Source: Streptomyces sp. CB02009
GTDB taxonomy: Bacteria > Actinomycetota > Actinomycetes > Streptomycetales > Streptomycetaceae
NCBI RefSeq assembly: GCF_001905825.1
Contig: NZ_LIVV01000006.1
Location: 558,001 to 622,000, forward strand
Direction of reading: 5' to 3'
Length of the DNA: 64,000 nt
The position numbers and the translations under genes are program-made. Under the pieces are notes generated by a model that was not told the origin of the DNA, did no database searches, and worked only from the letters and a program-made list of their open reading frames with translations. Position 1 is the first letter of the stretch, and each line of letters starts with the position of its first letter. Positions 17,433 to 27,297 of this stretch are shown here, piece after piece.

Positions 17433-18269
17433 ATGCCCCAGCACACCTCCGGGTCTGACCGCGCTGCGGTGCCCCCAGCAGCCCGGGGCACCGTGCGACC
17501 ACCCGCACCGACCTCCCTCGACGAACTGTGGCGGTCGTACAAGGACACGGGAGACGAGCGGCTGCGGGAACAGCTGATCCTGCACTACTCGCCCCTCGTC
17601 AAATACGTCGCGGGACGTGTCAGCGTCGGGCTGCCGTCCAACGTCGAACAGGCCGACTTCGTCTCCTCCGGCGTCTTCGGCCTCATCGACGCCATCGAGA
17701 AGTTCGACGTCGAGCGCGCGATCAAGTTCGAGACGTACGCCATCACCCGCATCCGCGGCGCCATGATCGACGAACTCCGCGCCCTCGACTGGATCCCGCG
17801 CTCCGTCCGCCAGAAGGCCCGCAACGTCGAGCGCGCGTACGCCACCCTCGAAGCCCAGCTCAGGCGCACCCCCTCCGAGACCGAGGTCGCCGCGGAGATG
17901 GACGTCACGCTGGAGGAACTGCACGCGGTTTTCAGCCAGTTGTCCCTGGCGAACGTGGTCGCCCTCGAAGAGCTGCTGCACGTCGGCGGCGAGGGCGGCG
18001 ACCGGCTCTCCCTGATGGACACGCTCGAGGACACCGCCGCCGACAACCCCGTCGAGGTCGCCGAGGACCGTGAGCTGCGCCGGCTGCTCGCCCGCGCCAT
18101 CAACACGCTCCCCGAGCGGGAGAAGACCGTCGTCACGCTCTACTACTACGAGGGCCTCACCCTCGCCGAGATCGGCCACGTCCTCGGCGTCACCGAGAGC
18201 CGCGTCAGCCAGATCCACACCAAGTCCGTCCTCCAGCTCCGGGCCAAGCTGGCCGACGTCGGACGCTGA
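17433..18269 (+). CDS. whiG: RNA polymerase sigma factor WhiG (sporulation)
   Basis: 278 residues from ATG 17433 ([20 protein letters not shown]). Region 2 reads [20 protein letters not shown], then [20 protein letters not shown]; region 4 is [20 protein letters not shown]. It is a FliA/sigma-28-class factor that starts aerial hyphal sporulation in Streptomyces and is held by an anti-sigma factor with c-di-GMP. The frame stays open to 17292 upstream, but the added His/Arg-rich segment is unlike a sigma factor. The 239-nt gap after dprA carries three imperfect GGTGAA repeats (17205-17228) and no gene; the ribosome site is weak (AAGG). Confidence 0.96.
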   Translation: MPQHTSGSDRAAVPPAARGTVRPPAPTSLDELWRSYKDTGDERLREQLILHYSPLVKYVAGRVSVGLPSNVEQADFVSSGVFGLIDAIEKFDVERAIKFETYAITRIRGAMIDELRALDWIPRSVRQKARNVERAYATLEAQLRRTPSETEVAAEMDVTLEELHAVFSQLSLANVVALEELLHVGGEGGDRLSLMDTLEDTAADNPVEVAEDRELRRLLARAINTLPEREKTVVTLYYYEGLTLAEIGHVLGVTESRVSQIHTKSVLQLRAKLADVGR

Positions 18270-18299
18270 CCCGGCGCGAGCCGGTCGTACAGTGGAGCC

Positions 18300-18890
18300 G
18301 TGCCCAGGATTCGAGCGGCCTCGGTGGCCGAGCACCGGACGATGCAGCGCGGCGCCCTGCTGGACGCCGCGCGTGCCCTGCTGTCCGAGGGCGGTACGGA
18401 GGCGTTGACCTTCCCCGCACTCGCCGAGCGCACGGGCCTGGCCCGTTCCTCGGTGTACGAGTACTTCCGATCGCGCGCGGCGGTCGTCGAAGAGCTGTGC
18501 GCCGTCGACTTCCCCGTGTGGGCGGCCGAGGTCGAGGTCGCCATGGACGGCGCGGACACCCCGCAGGGCAAGGTCGAGGCCTACGTCCGCAAGCAGCTGG
18601 AGCTCGTCGGCGACCGCCGGCACCGCGCGGTCGTCGCCATCTCGGCGAGCGAGCTCGACGACGGCGCCCGCGAGAAGATCCGCGCGGCCCACGGCGGACT
18701 CGTCGCCATGATCGTCGAGGCGCTCGCGGCCCTGGGGCAGTCCCAGCCCCGCCTGGGCGCCATGCTCCTCCAGGGCGTCGTCGACGCGGCGGTCCGCCGC
18801 ATCGAGCTCGGCGCGGCGGAGAACCCCGAGGAGATCGCCGACGCGGCGGTCACGATGGCCCTCCACGGAGTCAACGGCACCGGGTCCTGA
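18300..18890 (+). CDS. TetR/AcrR family transcriptional regulator
   Basis: 196 residues from GTG 18300 (MPRIRAASVAEHRTMQRGAL). The N-terminal helix-turn-helix reads LTFPALAERTGLARSSVYEY followed by FRSRAAVVEELC. The C-terminal ligand/dimer domain is not family-specific. It lies 30 nt after whiG in the same direction and may share transcripts. Ligand and targets are unknown. Confidence 0.9.
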   Translation: MPRIRAASVAEHRTMQRGALLDAARALLSEGGTEALTFPALAERTGLARSSVYEYFRSRAAVVEELCAVDFPVWAAEVEVAMDGADTPQGKVEAYVRKQLELVGDRRHRAVVAISASELDDGAREKIRAAHGGLVAMIVEALAALGQSQPRLGAMLLQGVVDAAVRRIELGAAENPEEIADAAVTMALHGVNGTGS

Positions 18891-18941
18891 CCCCGGGCCC
18901 GACCCCGGGCCCGACCGTCCGCGGTCGCTCCCGCCGCCCGG

Positions 18942-19391
18942 TCACCCCCCGACCGGCAGCAGGCGGGACGGGGTGCGCGGGGTCAGCAGCAGCGGGTTCA
19001 GGTACCGGTCGCCTCTGAGCAGGCCCCAGTGCAGACAGGCCTCCGGGCAGTGCGTGCCGGGGGCGACCCGGGCGACCGGAGTGCCCGCCGCGACCCGCGT
19101 GCCGGTCCTCACCAGCGGAGTCACCGGGCTGAAGGTGGTCCGCAGCGGGGGAGTGCCCGAGTGCGGCAGGGTCAGGGTCAGGACCCCGCGCCCGCCGACC
19201 GGGCCCGCGAAGGTGACCGTGCCCGCGACCGGGGCCACCACCGCGGTGCCCGGCGGGGCGGCCAGGTCGACGCCGCGATGGCCGGCCGCGTACGGCCCCG
19301 GCGGCGGCTGCCAGCCGCGGAGGACCTCCGGGATCGGCGGCCCCACCGGCCACAGGAGGCCGAGAGTCAGGATCAGTGTCATGAGGTGCAT
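18942..19391 (-). CDS. M23-like secreted protein, probably degenerate
   Basis: 149 residues from ATG 19391 ([20 protein letters not shown]), with a hydrophobic export signal. The LytM/M23 fold is seen in [20 protein letters not shown] (zinc ligands H and D) and in [19 protein letters not shown]. The usual H-x-H motif here reads C-L-H, so the catalytic first His is Cys. GTHCPEAC adds another Cys that could form a disulfide. Either it is an inactive peptidoglycan-binding regulator, or an enzyme with altered chemistry. Convergent with the TetR gene, divergent from rpsB. Confidence 0.82.
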   Translation of the reverse strand: MHLMTLILTLGLLWPVGPPIPEVLRGWQPPPGPYAAGHRGVDLAAPPGTAVVAPVAGTVTFAGPVGGRGVLTLTLPHSGTPPLRTTFSPVTPLVRTGTRVAAGTPVARVAPGTHCPEACLHWGLLRGDRYLNPLLLTPRTPSRLLPVGG

Positions 19392-19511
19392 GGGAGAACG
19401 CTCCCCCGCACGTCGGGCGCGCAGGGGTGGCGGACGGTTTCTGTGGACGACCAGCCGGTTGTGGACAGCGCCGTCACCCGCTGCTCCCGGGGTCCCGTAC
19501 ACTTCCTATGG

Positions 19512-19531
19512 CGACCCGGGTCACCGGGTCG
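19512..19531 (+). promoter_or_regulatory. Hairpin in the rpsB 5' region
   Basis: CGACCCGG (19512-19519) and CCGGGTCG (19524-19531) form a perfect 8-bp stem with loop GTCA. It is 115 nt before rpsB in a 255-nt gap with no other gene. Autogenous S2 leaders are known in other bacteria; assignment is tentative. Confidence 0.4.
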
Positions 19532-19646
19532 ACTTCGCACGCCCCGCCACTACCGTCACCGGCCGTGGCAGCGCCTTTCGGTCCCTTGCGGGCATGGCGC
19601 GTCGGGGCGTCAGGAACATAACCGAGAAACCCAAGGAGATACGGCC

Positions 19647-20564
19647 ATGGCCGTCGTCACGATGCGGGAGCTGCTGGAGAGCGGCGTCCACTTCGGTCAC
19701 CAGACCCGTCGCTGGAACCCGAAGATGAAGCGCTTCATCTTCACCGAGCGCAACGGCATCTACATCATCGACCTGCTCCAGTCGCTGTCGTACATCGACC
19801 GCGCCTACGAGTTCGTCAAGGAGACCGTCGCGCACGGCGGCTCCATCATGTTCGTCGGTACGAAGAAGCAGGCCCAGGAGGCCATCGCCGAGCAGGCGAC
19901 GCGTGTCGGCATGCCGTACGTCAACCAGCGTTGGCTCGGTGGCATGCTCACCAACTTCTCCACCGTCTACAAGCGTCTGCAGCGCCTCAAGGAGCTCGAG
20001 CAGATCGACTTCGAGGATGTGGCCGCGTCCGGCCTCACCAAGAAGGAGCTCCTGGTCCTCTCCCGCGAGAAGGCCAAGCTGGAGAAGACCCTCGGCGGTA
20101 TCCGCGAGATGTCCAAGGTGCCCAGCGCCGTCTGGATCGTCGACACCAAGAAGGAGCACATCGCCGTCGGTGAGGCGCGCAAGCTCCACATCCCGGTCGT
20201 CGCGATCCTCGACACCAACTGCGACCCCGACGAGGTCGACTACAAGATCCCGGGCAACGACGACGCGATCCGCTCCGTCACCCTGCTCACCCGCGTGATC
20301 GCCGACGCCGTCGCCGAGGGCCTCATCGCCCGCTCCGGCGCCGCGACCGGCGACTCGAAGCCGGGCGAGAAGGCCGCCGGCGAGCCCCTCGCCGAGTGGG
20401 AGCGCGACCTGCTCGAGGGCGAGAAGAAGGCCGACGACGCGGCCCCCGAGGCTGCCGAGGTCCAGGCCTCCGCCGAGACCGAGAAGGTCGCCGACGCCGA
20501 GGCCGCCGACGCCCCGGCCGAGGCCGCCGCCGAGGCTCCGGCCGCGGACGCCGAGCAGGCCTGA
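19647..20564 (+). CDS. rpsB: 30S ribosomal protein S2
   Basis: 305 residues from ATG 19647 ([20 protein letters not shown]), with AAGGAG 8 nt upstream. Signatures: [53 protein letters not shown] and [20 protein letters not shown]. The last 70 residues are an acidic Ala/Glu-rich tail ([14 protein letters not shown]) typical of actinobacterial S2. It starts the conserved rpsB-tsf-pyrH-frr-cdsA order. Confidence 0.98.
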   Translation: MAVVTMRELLESGVHFGHQTRRWNPKMKRFIFTERNGIYIIDLLQSLSYIDRAYEFVKETVAHGGSIMFVGTKKQAQEAIAEQATRVGMPYVNQRWLGGMLTNFSTVYKRLQRLKELEQIDFEDVAASGLTKKELLVLSREKAKLEKTLGGIREMSKVPSAVWIVDTKKEHIAVGEARKLHIPVVAILDTNCDPDEVDYKIPGNDDAIRSVTLLTRVIADAVAEGLIARSGAATGDSKPGEKAAGEPLAEWERDLLEGEKKADDAAPEAAEVQASAETEKVADAEAADAPAEAAAEAPAADAEQA

Positions 20565-20584
20565 CCTTCAGGACCTTCGGGTGG

Positions 20585-20613
20585 ACGGCGGGGGCCCACG
20601 AAGCCCCCGCCGT
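20585..20613 (+). terminator. Intercistronic hairpin rpsB-tsf
   Basis: ACGGCGGGGGC (20585-20595) pairs perfectly with GCCCCCGCCGT (20603-20613), loop CCACGAA, 20 nt after the rpsB stop and with no T-run. It is likely an attenuator or mRNA stabiliser between rpsB and tsf. Confidence 0.6.
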
Positions 20614-20663
20614 TCACCCGTGGACCCGCCCGATCTTTCAGACTTCGAGAGAGAAACAGACTC

Positions 20664-21500
20664 ATGGCGAACTACACCGCCGCTGACGTCAAGAAGCTCC
20701 GCGAGCTCACCGGCGCCGGCATGATGGACTGCAAGAAGGCCCTCGACGAGGCCGACGGCAACGTCGACAAGGCCGTCGAGGCCCTGCGCATCAAGGGCCA
20801 GAAGGGCGTCGCCAAGCGCGAGGGCCGCTCCGCCGAGAACGGCGCCGTGGTCTCCCTCATCGCCGACGACAACACCTCCGGCGTCCTCGTCGAGCTGAAG
20901 TGCGAGACGGACTTCGTCGCCAAGGGTGACAAGTTCCAGGCCGTCGCCAACCAGCTGGCCGCGCACGTCGCCGCGACCGCCCCGGCCGACATCGAGGCGC
21001 TGCTCGCCTCCGAGATCGAGGCCGGCAAGACCGTGCAGGCGTTCGTCGACGAGGCCAACGCCAACCTCGGCGAGAAGATCGTCCTGGACCGCTTCGCGCA
21101 GTACGCCGACGGCTTCGTCTTCGCGTACATGCACCGCACGATGCCGGACCTCCCGCCGCAGATCGGTGTCCTCGTCGAGTTCGACAAGGCCGACGCCGCC
21201 GTCGCCAAGGGTGTCGCCCAGCACATCGCCGCCTTCGCGCCGAAGTACCTCACCCGTGAGGACGTCCCGGCCGAGGTCGTCGAGACCGAGCGTCGCGTCG
21301 CCGAGGAGACCACCCGCGCCGAGGGCAAGCCCGAGGCCGCGCTCCCCAAGATCGTCGAGGGTCGCGTGAACGGCTTCTTCAAGGACGCGACGCTGCTCGG
21401 TCAGCCGTACGCCCTTGACAACAAGAAGTCCGTCCAGCAGATCCTGGACGAGGCCGGTGTCACCCTGAAGCGCTTCACCCGCATCAAGGTCGGCATCTGA
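20664..21500 (+). CDS. tsf: Elongation factor Ts
   Basis: 278 residues. Family signatures are [20 protein letters not shown] at the N-terminus (UBA-like domain) and [28 protein letters not shown] in the core. EF-Ts exchanges GDP on EF-Tu. The ribosome site GAGAGAAA lies just upstream. The gene is followed by a long-loop hairpin before pyrH. Confidence 0.98.
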   Translation: MANYTAADVKKLRELTGAGMMDCKKALDEADGNVDKAVEALRIKGQKGVAKREGRSAENGAVVSLIADDNTSGVLVELKCETDFVAKGDKFQAVANQLAAHVAATAPADIEALLASEIEAGKTVQAFVDEANANLGEKIVLDRFAQYADGFVFAYMHRTMPDLPPQIGVLVEFDKADAAVAKGVAQHIAAFAPKYLTREDVPAEVVETERRVAEETTRAEGKPEAALPKIVEGRVNGFFKDATLLGQPYALDNKKSVQQILDEAGVTLKRFTRIKVGI

Positions 21501-21587
21501 GTCCGTACGCGAACGCGACGGACACCGGACCCCGGTAGGGTCTGAGGCAGTCGTCCGCGCACGCGCAGGACGACCGCAGATCTGACG

Positions 21588-21639
21588 AGGAGGCCATTGC
21601 CGTACGGGAAACCGCGAGGACCCAAGGCAATGGCCTCCT
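21588..21639 (+). promoter_or_regulatory. Long-loop hairpin between tsf and pyrH
   Basis: AGGAGGCCATTGCC (21588-21601) pairs perfectly with GGCAATGGCCTCCT (21626-21639). The 24-nt loop contains a possible CGG-GAAA-CCG mini-hairpin. The right arm ends 25 nt before the pyrH start. It could terminate tsf transcripts or regulate pyrH. Confidence 0.65.
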
Positions 21640-21663
21640 TCGTATGTGCACGAGGAGATCTCC

Positions 21664-22428
21664 ATGAACCAGGGCGCCGTACAGGGCGACGACAACAACG
21701 GCAAGAAGGCCGGCCGCTACATGCTGAAGCTGTCCGGAGAAGCCTTCTCCGGCGGTACCGGCCTGGGCGTCGACCCCGACGTCGTGCACGCCATCGCGCG
21801 TGAGATCGCGGCCGTCGTTCGCGACGGCGCGGAGATCGCGATCGTGATCGGCGGAGGCAACTTCTTCCGCGGCGCCGAGCTCCAGCAGCGCGGCATGGAC
21901 CGGGCCCGATCCGACTACATGGGCATGCTCGGCACCGTGATGAACTGCCTCGCCCTCCAGGACTTCCTGGAGAAGGAGGGCATCGACTCCCGCGTCCAGA
22001 CCGCCATCACCATGGGCCAGGTCGCCGAGCCGTACATCCCGCTGCGCGCCGTGCGCCACCTGGAGAAGGGCCGTGTGGTCATCTTCGGTGCGGGCATGGG
22101 CATGCCGTACTTCTCCACGGACACCACCGCCGCCCAGCGCGCCCTGGAGATCGACGCCGAGGCGCTCCTCATGGGCAAGAACGGCGTGGACGGCGTGTAC
22201 GACTCCGACCCGAAGGCGAACCCCGACGCGGTCAAGTTCGACGCACTGGAGTACGGCGAGGTGATCTCCCGCGACCTCAAGGTCGCCGACGCCACCGCCA
22301 TCACCCTGTGCCGGGACAACAACCTCCCGATCCTCGTCTTCGAACTGCTCACCGAGGGCAATATCGCTCGCGCGGTGAAGGGTGAGAAGATCGGCACGCT
22401 CGTGAGCGACCAGGGCACCCGGGCCTGA
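21664..22428 (+). CDS. pyrH: UMP kinase
   Basis: 254 residues from ATG 21664 ([20 protein letters not shown]); GAGGAGA is 7 nt upstream. The amino-acid kinase fold shows [43 protein letters not shown] and [19 protein letters not shown]. It phosphorylates UMP to UDP and is usually allosteric (GTP activates, UTP inhibits). The final segment ([15 protein letters not shown]) is typical. Confidence 0.97.
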   Translation: MNQGAVQGDDNNGKKAGRYMLKLSGEAFSGGTGLGVDPDVVHAIAREIAAVVRDGAEIAIVIGGGNFFRGAELQQRGMDRARSDYMGMLGTVMNCLALQDFLEKEGIDSRVQTAITMGQVAEPYIPLRAVRHLEKGRVVIFGAGMGMPYFSTDTTAAQRALEIDAEALLMGKNGVDGVYDSDPKANPDAVKFDALEYGEVISRDLKVADATAITLCRDNNLPILVFELLTEGNIARAVKGEKIGTLVSDQGTRA

Positions 22429-22522
22429 CCCGAACCGGGGAACCGCCCCGCAAGGGGATGGACAGAGCCCTGCCGGTCGTACACCGTGCAGGACACAACG
22501 CGACGACACGCAGGAGCATGTG

Positions 22523-23080
22523 GTGATCGAAGAGACCCTCCTCGAGGCCGAGGAGAAGATGGAGAAGGCCGTCGTGGTCGCCAAGGAGGACTTCGCCGCG
22601 ATCCGCACCGGCCGTGCGCACCCGGCGATGTTCAACAAGATCGTGGCGGACTACTACGGTGCCATCACCCCCATCAACCAGCTGGCGTCCTTCTCCGTCC
22701 CGGAGCCGCGGATGGCCGTGGTGACCCCGTTCGACAAGAGCGCGCTGCGCAACATCGAGCAGGCGATCCGGGACTCGGACCTCGGCGTCAACCCGAGCAA
22801 CGACGGCAACATCATCCGGGTGGTGTTCCCCGAGCTGACGGAGGAGCGCCGCCGGGAGTACATCAAGGTCGCCAAGGGCAAGGCCGAGGACTCGAAGATC
22901 TCGATCCGCTCGGTCCGCCGCAAGGCCAAGGAGACCATCGACAAGCTCGTCAAGGACGGCGAGGTCGGCGAGGACGAGGGCCGCCGCGCCGAGAAGGAGC
23001 TCGACGACACCACCGCGAAGTACGTCTCGCAGGTGGACGAGCTGCTCAAGCACAAGGAAGCCGAGCTGCTCGAGGTCTGA
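22523..23080 (+). CDS. frr: Ribosome recycling factor
   Basis: 185 residues from GTG 22523 ([20 protein letters not shown]). CAGGAG at 22511-22516 is 6 nt before it and picks this over the adjacent GTG at 22520. Signatures: [40 protein letters not shown] and [23 protein letters not shown] with EF-G splits post-termination ribosomes. Its stop overlaps the cdsA start (TGATG). Confidence 0.97.
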   Translation: MIEETLLEAEEKMEKAVVVAKEDFAAIRTGRAHPAMFNKIVADYYGAITPINQLASFSVPEPRMAVVTPFDKSALRNIEQAIRDSDLGVNPSNDGNIIRVVFPELTEERRREYIKVAKGKAEDSKISIRSVRRKAKETIDKLVKDGEVGEDEGRRAEKELDDTTAKYVSQVDELLKHKEAELLEV

Positions 23081-24174
23081 TGAACGACTCTTCCTGGGGG
23101 GCCCCGGCCGGTTCCGGCCGTGGGGGACCCGACCAGGGGCCCGTCCCGGCGGGTCCCGCATACGATCGGCAGCAGGCGGCGCAGACTCGGCCCATGCCCA
23201 TCGTGCCCGACGTTCCCGGCGGCGGATTCCAGGACGATCACGGTCGGGGGGCCGCTCACCAGAGCGGTCCCCTGTTCCGCGACGAGACGCCGCACGAGCA
23301 CCCGCAGGAGCCCATGCCCAGCCCCACCCCGCCTCCGCCGCCCGCGCCACGGCAGAAGAAGAGCGCGGGGCGCAATCTGGGCGCGGCCATAGGGGTCGGG
23401 GTCGGCCTCGGGGCCGTCATCATCGCCTCGCTGTACGTCTGGGCTCCGGCGTTCATCGGGGTGATAGCGGTCGCCGTGGTGGTCGGGCTCTGGGAGCTGA
23501 CCTCCCGTCTCCAGGAGCGCAAGGGCATCAAGGCTCCGCTGGTGCCGCTCGCGGTCGGCGGTGCGGCGATGGTCGTCGCCGGCTACGTACGGGGGCCCGA
23601 GGGCGCCTGGGTGGCGATGGCGCTCACGGCGCTCGCGGTACTCGTCTGGCGGATGACGGAGCCTCCCGAGGGCTATCTGAAGGACGTCACGGCGGGTGTG
23701 TTCGCGGCGTTCTACGTGCCGTTCCTCGCGACGTTCGTGGCGCTGATGCTCACCGCCGACGACGGCCCGGAGCGGGTGCTGACGTTCCTGGTGCTGACCG
23801 TGGTCAGCGACACGGGCGCGTACGCGATCGGCTGGCGCTTCGGCAAGCACAAGCTGGCGCCGAGGATCAGTCCCGGAAAGACCCGCGAGGGCCTGCTCGG
23901 GGCGGTGGCCTTCGCGATGGCGGCGGGCGCGCTGTGCATGCAGTTCATGATCGACGACGGCGTCTGGTGGCAGGGTCTGCTGCTGGGTCTCGCGGTGGCG
24001 GCGAGCGCGACGCTCGGCGACCTCGGCGAGTCGATGATCAAGCGGGACCTGGGCATCAAGGACATGGGCACCCTGCTTCCCGGACACGGCGGGATCATGG
24101 ACCGGCTGGACTCGCTGCTGCCGACGGCTCCGGTCGTGTGGCTGCTGTTCGTGATCTTCGTCGGTTCGACCTGA
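23080..24174 (+). CDS. cdsA: Phosphatidate cytidylyltransferase
   Basis: 364 residues. The first 95 are a soluble Pro/Gly/Gln-rich extension (PMPSPTPPPPPAPRQKKSAG) not present in E. coli CdsA. About seven to eight TM helices follow. The CDP-alcohol synthase signature near the end reads LGDLGESMIKRDLGIKDMGT, then LLPGHGGIMDRLDSL. It makes CDP-diacylglycerol from phosphatidate and CTP for phospholipid synthesis. Start fixed by the overlap with frr. Confidence 0.96.
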   Translation: MNDSSWGAPAGSGRGGPDQGPVPAGPAYDRQQAAQTRPMPIVPDVPGGGFQDDHGRGAAHQSGPLFRDETPHEHPQEPMPSPTPPPPPAPRQKKSAGRNLGAAIGVGVGLGAVIIASLYVWAPAFIGVIAVAVVVGLWELTSRLQERKGIKAPLVPLAVGGAAMVVAGYVRGPEGAWVAMALTALAVLVWRMTEPPEGYLKDVTAGVFAAFYVPFLATFVALMLTADDGPERVLTFLVLTVVSDTGAYAIGWRFGKHKLAPRISPGKTREGLLGAVAFAMAAGALCMQFMIDDGVWWQGLLLGLAVAASATLGDLGESMIKRDLGIKDMGTLLPGHGGIMDRLDSLLPTAPVVWLLFVIFVGST

Positions 24175-24193
24175 TCCGTACGCGTGTGCCGCA

Positions 24194-24225
24194 AGGGCCC
24201 GTCACCCTCCTGGGTGGCGGGCCCT
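24194..24225 (+). terminator. Terminator-like hairpin after cdsA
   Basis: AGGGCCCGTCACCC (24194-24207) pairs with GGGTGGCGGGCCCT (24212-24225) with one G-T wobble and loop TCCT, 19 nt after the cdsA stop. It ends the rpsB-cdsA run. Confidence 0.75.
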
Positions 24226-24304
24226 CGTGCGTGGGGGCGCGTAGGACCGCAGGTGTGGACGCCGTCGCCGAGCCGAAACCATCCCGCACGGTGACAATAC
24301 GGTC

Positions 24305-25921
24305 ATGGCATCCACGGCAGGCGCCGGCGGCGCACCCGCGGGGACGCGGCTCGTCCTGCTGACGCTCGCGGCGGGCCAGTTCCTGATGGCCCTCGACAGC
24401 TCCGTCATGAACGTGGCGATCGCGACCGTCGCCGACGACGTGGGCACGACCGTGACCGGCATCCAGGGCGCCATCACCGCGTACACGCTGATCATGGCGA
24501 TGTTCATGATCCCCGGAGGCAAGGTCGGGGTGCTGATCGGACGCCGGCGCGCGTTCATGATCGGCTGCGTGATCTACGGCTGCGGATCGCTGACCACGGC
24601 GCTCGCGCCGAACCTGCCCGTGCTGCTGTTCGGCTGGTCGTTCCTCGAAGGCATCGGGGCGGCGCTCATCCTGCCGTCGATCGTGGCGCTCGTGGCCGGC
24701 AACTTCCCCACCGAGGGCCGGGCGGCGGCGTACGGCATCGTGGCGGCCGCGGGTGCCGTGGCCATCGGGCTCGGACCGCTCATCGGCGGCATCGCCACGA
24801 CCTACTTCTCCTGGCGCTGGGTCTTCGCCGGCGAGGTCCTGGTCGTGCTCGTCATCCTGGTGTTCGCCCGCCGCATCGCCGACGCCGGCGAGGAGGCGCA
24901 CCCGCGCATCGACCTCGTCGGCGCCGCCCTGTCCGCCGCCGGGCTCGGGATCTTCGTCTACGGCGTCCTGCGCTCGGACGAATGGGGCTGGGTCCAGCCC
25001 AAGGCCGACGCGCCCGCGTGGCTCGGGGTGTCGCTGACCGTGTGGCTGATGCTGGCGGGTCTGCTCCTGGTGTACGTGTTCCTCCGCTGGGAGGCCCGGC
25101 TCGTGGAGCGGGGCCGGGAGCCGCTCGTCGACCCCGCCATGCTGCGGAACAAGCAGCTCACCGGCGGTCTGACGATGTTCTTCTTCCAGTACCTCGTACA
25201 GATGGGCGTCTTCTTCGTCGTCCCGCTCTACCTGTCCGTGGCGCTCGGTCTGTCCGCGCTGCAGACGGGCGCCCGGATCCTGCCGCTCTCGCTGACACTG
25301 CTCGCCGCCGCGGTCCTCATCCCGCGCCTCCTCCCCGACGTCTCGCCGCGCCGGGTGGTACGGATCGGGGTGGTGGCGCTGCTCGCCGGCGCGGTCGCGC
25401 TGATGGCCGCACTGGACGCGGAGGCGGGGGCCGAGATCGTCACCGTCCCGCTGCTGCTGATCGGGTTCGGGATGGGGGCCCTGGCCTCGCAGCTCGGATC
25501 GGTCACGGTCTCCGCGGTCCCCGACCGGCAGAGCGCGGAGGTCGGAGGCATCCAGAACGCCGTCACCAACCTCGGCTCCTCGATGGGCACGGCGCTCGCG
25601 GGCTCCCTGATGATCGCCGCGCTCACCACGTCGTTCCTGGGCGCGGTGGAGCGGAACCCGGCCGTCCCGGCCGAGGTGAAGAGCCAGGCCGTCGTCGAGC
25701 TGCAGAGCGGCGTCCCGTTCCTCTCGGACGCCCAGCTGACGGCCGCCCTCGACGAGGCGGGCACCAGTGAGCAGGTGTCCCAGGCCGCCCTGGAGGCCAA
25801 CGAGACCGCCCGCCTGGACGGCCTGAAGGCAGCCCTCGCGATCCTGGCCGGCGCGTCCGTCGTGGCCCTCTTCTTCACCCACCGCATCCCCCGCACCCAG
25901 CCCCGCTCACCCACCCCCTGA
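24305..25921 (+). CDS. MFS exporter, DHA2 (14-TM) family
   Basis: 538 residues. TM1 and the D-x-x-x-x-N motif are in [20 protein letters not shown]. Motif A is [15 protein letters not shown]. Motif C-like glycine-rich segments lie in [20 protein letters not shown]. The hydrophobic pattern gives 13-14 TM helices, placing it among proton-coupled drug/metabolite exporters (EmrB/QacA type). The substrate is unknown. It lies between cdsA and rlmN with its own 130-nt upstream gap and no adjacent regulator. Confidence 0.9.
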   Translation: MASTAGAGGAPAGTRLVLLTLAAGQFLMALDSSVMNVAIATVADDVGTTVTGIQGAITAYTLIMAMFMIPGGKVGVLIGRRRAFMIGCVIYGCGSLTTALAPNLPVLLFGWSFLEGIGAALILPSIVALVAGNFPTEGRAAAYGIVAAAGAVAIGLGPLIGGIATTYFSWRWVFAGEVLVVLVILVFARRIADAGEEAHPRIDLVGAALSAAGLGIFVYGVLRSDEWGWVQPKADAPAWLGVSLTVWLMLAGLLLVYVFLRWEARLVERGREPLVDPAMLRNKQLTGGLTMFFFQYLVQMGVFFVVPLYLSVALGLSALQTGARILPLSLTLLAAAVLIPRLLPDVSPRRVVRIGVVALLAGAVALMAALDAEAGAEIVTVPLLLIGFGMGALASQLGSVTVSAVPDRQSAEVGGIQNAVTNLGSSMGTALAGSLMIAALTTSFLGAVERNPAVPAEVKSQAVVELQSGVPFLSDAQLTAALDEAGTSEQVSQAALEANETARLDGLKAALAILAGASVVALFFTHRIPRTQPRSPTP

Positions 25922-25968
25922 GGCGGCGAACCGGGCCACGGGCGCGCGTCTGCGACACTGGTACCACC

Positions 25969-27075
25969 ATGCCCAAGCCCGGAGAACTCACTTTCGTCGC
26001 CCCCCGCGGAGCCAAGAAGCCGCCGCGGCACCTGGCCGACCTCACGCCCGCCGAGCGGAAGGAGGCCGTCGCCGCGATCGGCGAGAAGCCGTTCCGCGCC
26101 AAGCAGCTGTCCACCCACTATTTCGCGCGGTACGCGCACGATCCCGCCGAGTGGACGGACATCCCGGCCGCCTCGCGGGAGAAGCTGGCCGGGGAGCTGC
26201 TGCCCGATCTGATGTCCGTGGTGCGGCACATCTCGTGCGACGACGACACCACCCGTAAGACCCTGTGGCGGCTGCACGACGGCACGCTCGTCGAGTCGGT
26301 GCTCATGCGCTACCCGGACCGGGTGACCATGTGCATCTCCTCGCAGGCCGGCTGCGGGATGAACTGCCCGTTCTGCGCGACGGGGCAGGCCGGGCTCGAC
26401 CGGAACCTGTCGACCGCCGAGATCGTGCACCAGATCGTGGACGGGATGCGGTCGCTGCGCGACGGGGAGGTGCCCGGGGGGCCGGCGCGGCTCTCCAACA
26501 TCGTGTTCATGGGCATGGGCGAGCCGCTCGCCAACTACAAGCGGGTCGTCGGTGCCGTCCGGCGCCTCACCGACCCCGAGCCGGACGGCCTCGGGCTCTC
26601 GCAGCGCGGGATCACCGTCTCCACCGTCGGGCTCGTGCCCGCGATGCTGCGGTTCGCCGACGAGGGCTTCAAGTGCCGGCTCGCGGTCTCGCTGCACGCC
26701 CCGGACGACGAGCTGCGGGACACCCTGGTGCCGGTCAACACGCGCTGGAAGGTGCGTGAGGTCCTGGACGCCGCCTGGGAGTACGCGGAGAAGTCCGGCC
26801 GCCGGATCTCCATCGAGTACGCGCTCATCCGGGACATCAACGACCAGGCCTGGCGTGGTGACCTGCTGGGCCGGCTGCTCAAGGGGCGTCGGGTGCACGT
26901 CAACCTGATCCCGCTGAACCCGACGCCGGGTTCGAAGTGGACGGCGTCGCGTCCGGAGGACGAGAAGGCCTTCGTCGAGGCGATCGCCCGCCACGGCGTG
27001 CCGGTGACCGTCCGGGACACCCGGGGCCAGGAGATCGACGGTGCCTGTGGACAGCTGGCGGCCGCCGAGCGCTGA
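25969..27075 (+). CDS. rlmN: Dual-specificity RNA methyltransferase RlmN
   Basis: 368 residues. Radical-SAM cysteines 129, 133 and 136 lie in [20 protein letters not shown]-binding GMGEPLAN and the methyl-carrying Cys360 in EIDGACGQ are present, so all catalytic residues are intact. Other family stretches: [19 protein letters not shown] and [11 protein letters not shown]. It methylates C2 of A2503 in 23S rRNA and A37 in some tRNAs. Confidence 0.97.
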   Translation: MPKPGELTFVAPRGAKKPPRHLADLTPAERKEAVAAIGEKPFRAKQLSTHYFARYAHDPAEWTDIPAASREKLAGELLPDLMSVVRHISCDDDTTRKTLWRLHDGTLVESVLMRYPDRVTMCISSQAGCGMNCPFCATGQAGLDRNLSTAEIVHQIVDGMRSLRDGEVPGGPARLSNIVFMGMGEPLANYKRVVGAVRRLTDPEPDGLGLSQRGITVSTVGLVPAMLRFADEGFKCRLAVSLHAPDDELRDTLVPVNTRWKVREVLDAAWEYAEKSGRRISIEYALIRDINDQAWRGDLLGRLLKGRRVHVNLIPLNPTPGSKWTASRPEDEKAFVEAIARHGVPVTVRDTRGQEIDGACGQLAAAER

Positions 27076-27109
27076 CCTTGTACTCTGAGGTCGAACACAT
27101 CTCCATATT

Positions 27110-27203
27110 CCGACAGGGGAGCGCCACAGCGCTGAGAGTGCGGTCACCGTAGGACCGCAGACCCTCTGAACCTTGCCCAGGTCATTCTGGGTAGGAAGTT
27201 CGG
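27110..27203 (+). ncRNA. TPP (thiamine pyrophosphate) riboswitch
   Basis: The THI-box core is clear: ACAGGGGAGC, GCTGAGAGTGCGG, GACCCTCTGAACCT and CATTCTGGGTAGGAAG. The closing stem pairs CCGAC (27110-27114) with GTTCGG (27198-27203). It begins 34 nt after the rlmN stop and precedes the thiamine-type ABC operon, so TPP should repress that operon. Confidence 0.95.
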
Positions 27204-27223
27204 TCGTTAACTCAAGCTGTTGC

Positions 27224-27261
27224 GCCCTGCCCGCGTCCGGTCCGCCGGTCGTGGGCAGGGC
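27224..27261 (+). terminator. Expression-platform hairpin of the TPP riboswitch
   Basis: GCCCTGCCC (27224-27232) pairs with GGGCAGGGC (27253-27261) with a 20-nt loop and a pyrimidine-rich tail (TCTCTTCC). It sits between the aptamer and the AGGAGGAA ribosome site at 27286-27293 and could act as the terminator. Confidence 0.6.
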
Positions 27262-27297
27262 CGCGTCTCTTCCTGGTCACACCCAGGAGGAATCTCA

